Part shown: positions 32,897 through 35,784 of the stretch, piece after piece
Layout: each line of letters opens with the position of its first letter
Position numbering within the stretch: position 1 is the stretch's first letter
Origin: Paraburkholderia solisilvae
GTDB taxonomy: Bacteria; Pseudomonadota; Gammaproteobacteria; Burkholderiales; Burkholderiaceae
Direction: 5' to 3'
DNA length: 35,784 bases
Assembly: GCF_902859875.1 (NCBI RefSeq)
Contig: NZ_CADIKF010000068.1
Location: 1 to 35,784 of the forward strand
Notes under the pieces: model-generated
The model's input: the letters and a program-made list of their open reading frames with translations, nothing else
What the model was told of the DNA's origin: nothing
The model's database searches: none
Translations under genes and position numbers: made by a program

Positions 32897-33889
32897 TTAC
32901 TTGATCGCTTCGATCTGGTCGACGATCTGCTTCATCTCGGGCGTCGTTTCATACTTCGCCCAGACCGGCTGCATCGCCTTCTGGAACGCGGCGCGGTCGA
33001 CCTTGCCGGCCGGCACCACGGTCACGCCCGCCTTCTCCACCGTCTGCAGGCCCTCGGCTTCCTTCGCGCTCCACAGCTTCTCGTAGTAAGGCACCGAATC
33101 GTCCGCCGCCTTGCGGATCGCGCTTTGTTCCTGCGGCGTCAGCGTGTCCCAGATCTTCTTCGAGAACACCAGCACTTCCGGCGTCATCGAATGCTCGGTC
33201 TCGGAGAACACCTTCGCCACTTCGTAGTGTTTGGTTTCGACGTACGACGGCATGTTGTTCTCCGCCGCGTCGACGAGACCCGTCTTCAGGCCCGTGTAAA
33301 CCTCGGCGAACGGCATCGGCGTCGGCGTGCCGCCCATCGCCTTGATCTCGTCGACCATCAGGTTCGACGGCTGCACGCGCACCTTGACGCCCTTCATGTC
33401 GCTCGGGTTGAGCACCGGCTTGGTCGCGTAGATCGAGCGTGCGCCGCTTTCGTAGAAAGTCAGCGCGATCATGCCCTTGGCCGCGAACGCGTCGAGAATC
33501 TTCTTGCCGGGCGCGCCGTACATCGCCTTATGGAAGTGATCCATATCGCGGAACAGGAACGGCAGCGACGGAATCATCGATTCCGGCACGATGTCGTTGA
33601 ACGCGGATCCGTTCGCACGCACCATGTCGATCGCGCCGATGCGCACCTGTTGAATCGTGTCGTTTTCCGAACCCAGCGCGCTGTTGCCGAACACCTTCAC
33701 GCTGTCCTTGCCGCCGGTTTCCTTGCTGATTTCGTCGCCCATGTACTTCAGCGCCATCACAGTCGGGAACGTGTCGCTATGGACGTCGGCAACCCGGAAC
33801 GTGCGCGCCTCGGCAGTACTGGCGCCGAAAGTCAGGATCGAGGCCGCGACCAGGGCCGACAGGCCGGACAGGGCGAGCTTCTGTTTCAT
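32897..33889 (-). CDS. dctP: TRAP transporter periplasmic binding protein (DctP type)
   Basis: This is a 330-aa solute-binding protein with a Sec signal peptide (basic MKQK, hydrophobic core, cleavage after AEA at residue 28). Mature-domain motifs of the DctP family are present: NSALGSENDTIQQVRIGAIDM, the conserved KVRVQPSNLMVDEIKAMGGTPTPMPFAEVYTGLKTGLVDAAENN with the carboxylate-binding Arg (in VRVQ), and YEVAKVFSETEHS. It should capture a sugar acid in the periplasm and hand it to DctQM. ATG 33889 has a strong aggag Shine-Dalgarno. It is the first gene of the leftward transporter operon; the promoter must lie in 33890-34128. Confidence 0.95.
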   Translation of the reverse strand: MKQKLALSGLSALVAASILTFGASTAEARTFRVADVHSDTFPTVMALKYMGDEISKETGGKDSVKVFGNSALGSENDTIQQVRIGAIDMVRANGSAFNDIVPESMIPSLPFLFRDMDHFHKAMYGAPGKKILDAFAAKGMIALTFYESGARSIYATKPVLNPSDMKGVKVRVQPSNLMVDEIKAMGGTPTPMPFAEVYTGLKTGLVDAAENNMPSYVETKHYEVAKVFSETEHSMTPEVLVFSKKIWDTLTPQEQSAIRKAADDSVPYYEKLWSAKEAEGLQTVEKAGVTVVPAGKVDRAAFQKAMQPVWAKYETTPEMKQIVDQIEAIK

Positions 33890-34128
33890 GTTGCGATCTC
33901 CTCTGATATGACATCAATTGACTGCTTGCGCGGCGTCCGGCGCTACCGCCATGGCTCAGGCTTCCTGGGCCTGGGCCCGACCTCGTGCCCCATTAAGTGA
34001 CAACTCGGTGCGGTGTTGTAAGACAAGGCGCAATTCTATAAACATCTTCACCCGTTGCGGGCCAGTAGAAACCCTGGCTCCGGCGACGGCCGGCCTGAGC
34101 CGTGCCATCCGCCGGTCGGGTCGCGGCA
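33890..34128. promoter_or_regulatory. Porin-dctP intergenic region with a TGACAACT element
   Basis: These 239 bases separate the porin stop from dctP, both leftward. At 33998-34005 is tgacaact, the same 8-mer as inside site 2 upstream of udh. With gttgt at 34015-34019 it makes a spaced inverted repeat, followed by ttgtaagacaa. This may be an operator of the same regulator. No clear terminator with T run for the porin gene was found, so some read-through into dctP is possible. No gene is supported. Confidence 0.4.
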
Positions 34129-35334
34129 TCAGAACTGGTGGTTGATGCCGAGCGTCACGCCGAACTGGCTGCGGGTCGCAGCCGCCGACTGTTCGGCGAT
34201 ATTGGCCGTCGCCTCGACCACCTTGCCGTTGTTCAGCGTCTGGCCGTTCGCGCGCTGATAGGCTTCCAGCAGATAGATGCGGGTGCGCTTCGACAGGCTG
34301 TACAGCTGGGTCAGGTTGATCTGGCTATAGGTCGCGGCGTCCTGAATGCCATTCGCCTTGCTCGCCCACGTATAGCTGTAGCCGACGGCGAGATCCCACG
34401 GGTCGGCCGGATGATAGTGCAAGACGGCGCCGCCCGTATTGAAGATCGCGGTCGTGGTGAAGCCCGATGCGATGCCCGGAATGTATTGCACGTTCGTGTA
34501 CGACGCCGACACATCCCACTGGTTGTTGAACTGGTAGCCGCCGGTCACCCCGAAGCGCTGTTGCGCAGCCGCGTTCTGGTAGCCGTTGGTGACCGAGCTC
34601 ACGCCCTGTTCGCCGGTGCCGGAGTACGCGGTCGAGCTCGAGCTCCACGGGCCGCCATTGGTCGTCGCGTTGTTAAAGCGCGCGAAACCGACGCCGATGC
34701 CGGCCGGACCTGCGAGGTACTGAGCGCCCACGCTCCACGACGCGCCGGAGTTGAACGCGCCGGCGACGCCGCCCAGCGCGTACATGCCGCTCACCTTGAA
34801 GCCGTAGTACGACGGCGACGTATAGACCACCGCGTTGTTCACGCGGAAGTCGGTATCGAGTGCGTCGAGATCGCCCGGGTGCGCGCCGAATGCGCCGGTG
34901 AGCCACGGCGTCGGGCCGTACTGCGCGAGCATGTTGTAGTAAGGCGTGTATTGACGGCCGAGCGTCAGTGCGCCGTACGAGGCATTGGAAAGACCCACCC
35001 ACGACGCGCGGCTGAACATCAGGCCGGCTTTGGACTGCGTGCCGTTGTCGACGTTATAGCCCTCTTCCAGCTGGAAGATCGCCTTGTAGCCGCCGCCGAG
35101 GTCCTCGCTGCCCTTGAAGCCGAAGCGCTCGCCGCCCCATACGCCTTCGATCAGCTTGGTCACCGATTTGCCGCCGGTGGTCGCGCCGGTCGACGGTGCC
35201 TGGTTGCTCAGATACGCGACGCCGGTATCGACCACACCGTAGAGGGTCACGCTGCTCTGAGCGAACACGCCGGCCGAGGCCAACATCGCCGCGGCGCCGG
35301 TGAGTGCGAGTCGAGCTTCTCTGTACTGTCTCAT
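34129..35334 (-). CDS. Gram-negative general porin (OmpC-like)
   Basis: This is a 401-aa outer-membrane trimeric porin of the betaproteobacterial type. It has a 25-residue signal peptide ending VFA, then QSSVTLYGVVDTG as the first strand. The RFGFKGSEDLGGGYKAIFQLE block follows, and alternating strands end in the typical C-terminal Phe (GINHQF). ATG 35334 has an aaggga Shine-Dalgarno; upstream in-frame residues to 35409 lack signal-peptide character. Placed between the TRAP operon and a sugar-acid dehydratase, it may serve uptake of sugar acids, but such porins are numerous in Burkholderiaceae and substrate choice cannot be read from the sequence. Confidence 0.94.
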   Translation of the reverse strand: MRQYREARLALTGAAAMLASAGVFAQSSVTLYGVVDTGVAYLSNQAPSTGATTGGKSVTKLIEGVWGGERFGFKGSEDLGGGYKAIFQLEEGYNVDNGTQSKAGLMFSRASWVGLSNASYGALTLGRQYTPYYNMLAQYGPTPWLTGAFGAHPGDLDALDTDFRVNNAVVYTSPSYYGFKVSGMYALGGVAGAFNSGASWSVGAQYLAGPAGIGVGFARFNNATTNGGPWSSSSTAYSGTGEQGVSSVTNGYQNAAAQQRFGVTGGYQFNNQWDVSASYTNVQYIPGIASGFTTTAIFNTGGAVLHYHPADPWDLAVGYSYTWASKANGIQDAATYSQINLTQLYSLSKRTRIYLLEAYQRANGQTLNNGKVVEATANIAEQSAAATRSQFGVTLGINHQF

Positions 35335-35523
35335 TTGCTTGTCCCTTTTTTCATTGGATTTATCGCGGCCGTTCGCGCCGCACGAAGTTGCCCGACCGCC
35401 GGAAGGCAATCAGCCAGTGCTCCTTGTTGCTGCATAGTCCCCGACCAGCGCCGTCGCGCCGGCACGCTTGCAGTTCGTTTTCTCAGATTCAGCGGCCCGG
35501 TCTCCTCGCGCTGCGTCCTGTGT

Positions 35524-35551
35524 CTTGTGCGTTGTTGCTTGTGCGTTGTTG
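35524..35551. repeat. Two exact 14-bp tandem copies upstream of the porin
   Basis: The unit cttgtgcgttgttg occurs at 35524-35537 and again at 35538-35551, followed by ct. It lies in the 266-base gap (35335-35600) between the dehydratase stop and the porin start. I see no gene in the gap. The repeat may be chance or a pair of binding sites. Confidence 0.6.
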
Positions 35552-35600
35552 CTCAGGGTCGGGCGCGCGCACAGCCACGCCTCGTCACCTCAGTGCCGCG

Positions 35601-35784
35601 TCAATGGATCTCGGGCTCTCCGCCGCCGCTTGCGCGGTCTGCCGCGCCCGTCGTCGCGTCGCCCGCGCCATCACGTTGCAGGAAATCGAAATCGCAGCCC
35701 TTGTCGGCCTGCATCACGTGAATCTGGTGCATCGCGCCGTAGCCGCGCGTGAAGCGCGGCGCCGGTGCGACCCATTGCGCCTTG
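35601..35784 (-). CDS. C-terminal end of an IlvD/Edd-family sugar-acid dehydratase (partial)
   Basis: Only the last 60 codons are in the window (frame from 35783, stop TGA at 35601-35603). They read KAQWVAPAPRFTRGYGAMHQ and then IHVMQADKGCDFDFLQ, followed by a 24-residue Gly/Ala-rich tail. The RGY...HVxQADxGCDFDFL ending is what I associate with the C-terminus of sugar-acid members of the IlvD/Edd iron-sulfur dehydratases, such as L-arabonate or related dehydratases, rather than true dihydroxyacid dehydratase. This fits the dehydration step needed between the lactonase and aldolase. Substrate cannot be told from the fragment. Confidence 0.65.
   Translation of the reverse strand, partial: KAQWVAPAPRFTRGYGAMHQIHVMQADKGCDFDFLQRDGAGDATTGAADRASGGGEPEIH

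Noticed and set aside
35468..35752. Plus-strand open frame at the right end
   Set aside because: It overlaps the conserved C-terminus of the dehydratase on the other strand and is Arg/Ser-rich without family features.

Overview
The window looks like chromosomal DNA of a high-G+C betaproteobacterium of the Burkholderia/Paraburkholderia group. This rests on the base composition, the style of the encoded proteins (OmpC-type 'SSVTLYG' porin, OmpA-tailed TssL, Ser/Thr-kinase-regulated type VI secretion) and gene order. It is an inference; no marker gene is present.

Region 1 (1-25615, all leftward) is a nearly complete type VI secretion system (T6SS). In order of transcription it reads tssB, tssC, hcp, tssE, tssF, tssG, clpV, vgrG, an unnamed 184-aa gene, tagH (FHA), tssK, tssL (with OmpA domain), tssM, tagF, pppA, a PpkA-type kinase, and a small SHOCT-like gene cut by the window edge. 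From tssK onward most junctions are 4-base ATGA overlaps. The post-translational control module (kinase, phosphatase, TagF, FHA protein) is unusually elaborate. TagF carries thirteen 12-residue repeats and a C-terminal PP2C-like domain that has lost its metal ligands. The FHA protein has a slippage-prone Asn-Ala-Ser tract. The kinase and TssL share a repeated D-A-T-V-V-x-P motif that could be the phosphothreonine site read by the FHA domain. tssA, tssJ and a PAAR gene are not in the window.

Region 2 (25616-27715, rightward) lies head-to-head with tssB and is visibly poorer in G+C. It holds two genes 40 bases apart: a 170-aa protein with a possible Cys/His papain- or transglutaminase-like core, and a 368-aa nucleotidyl cyclase toxin of the ExoY / CyaA / edema-factor family. 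The cyclase keeps every catalytic residue I can place. This pair is the most interesting content of the window. It is a candidate T6SS effector module aimed at eukaryotic cells, since known members of the cyclase family need a eukaryotic activator.

Region 3 (27753-35784) is a hexuronate / sugar-acid utilisation locus. It contains an SMP-30-type lactonase (leftward), divergent uronate dehydrogenase and HpcH/HpaI aldolase (rightward), a bidirectional terminator, a leftward TRAP transporter (dctP-dctQ-dctM), a porin, and the last 60 codons of an IlvD/Edd-type sugar-acid dehydratase. Read together: uronates enter through the porin and TRAP system, are oxidised to aldarolactones, opened by the lactonase, dehydrated, and split by the aldolase to pyruvate plus a C3 aldehyde. 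Repeated TTGACAA-type elements in the control regions suggest one shared regulator, whose gene is not in the window.
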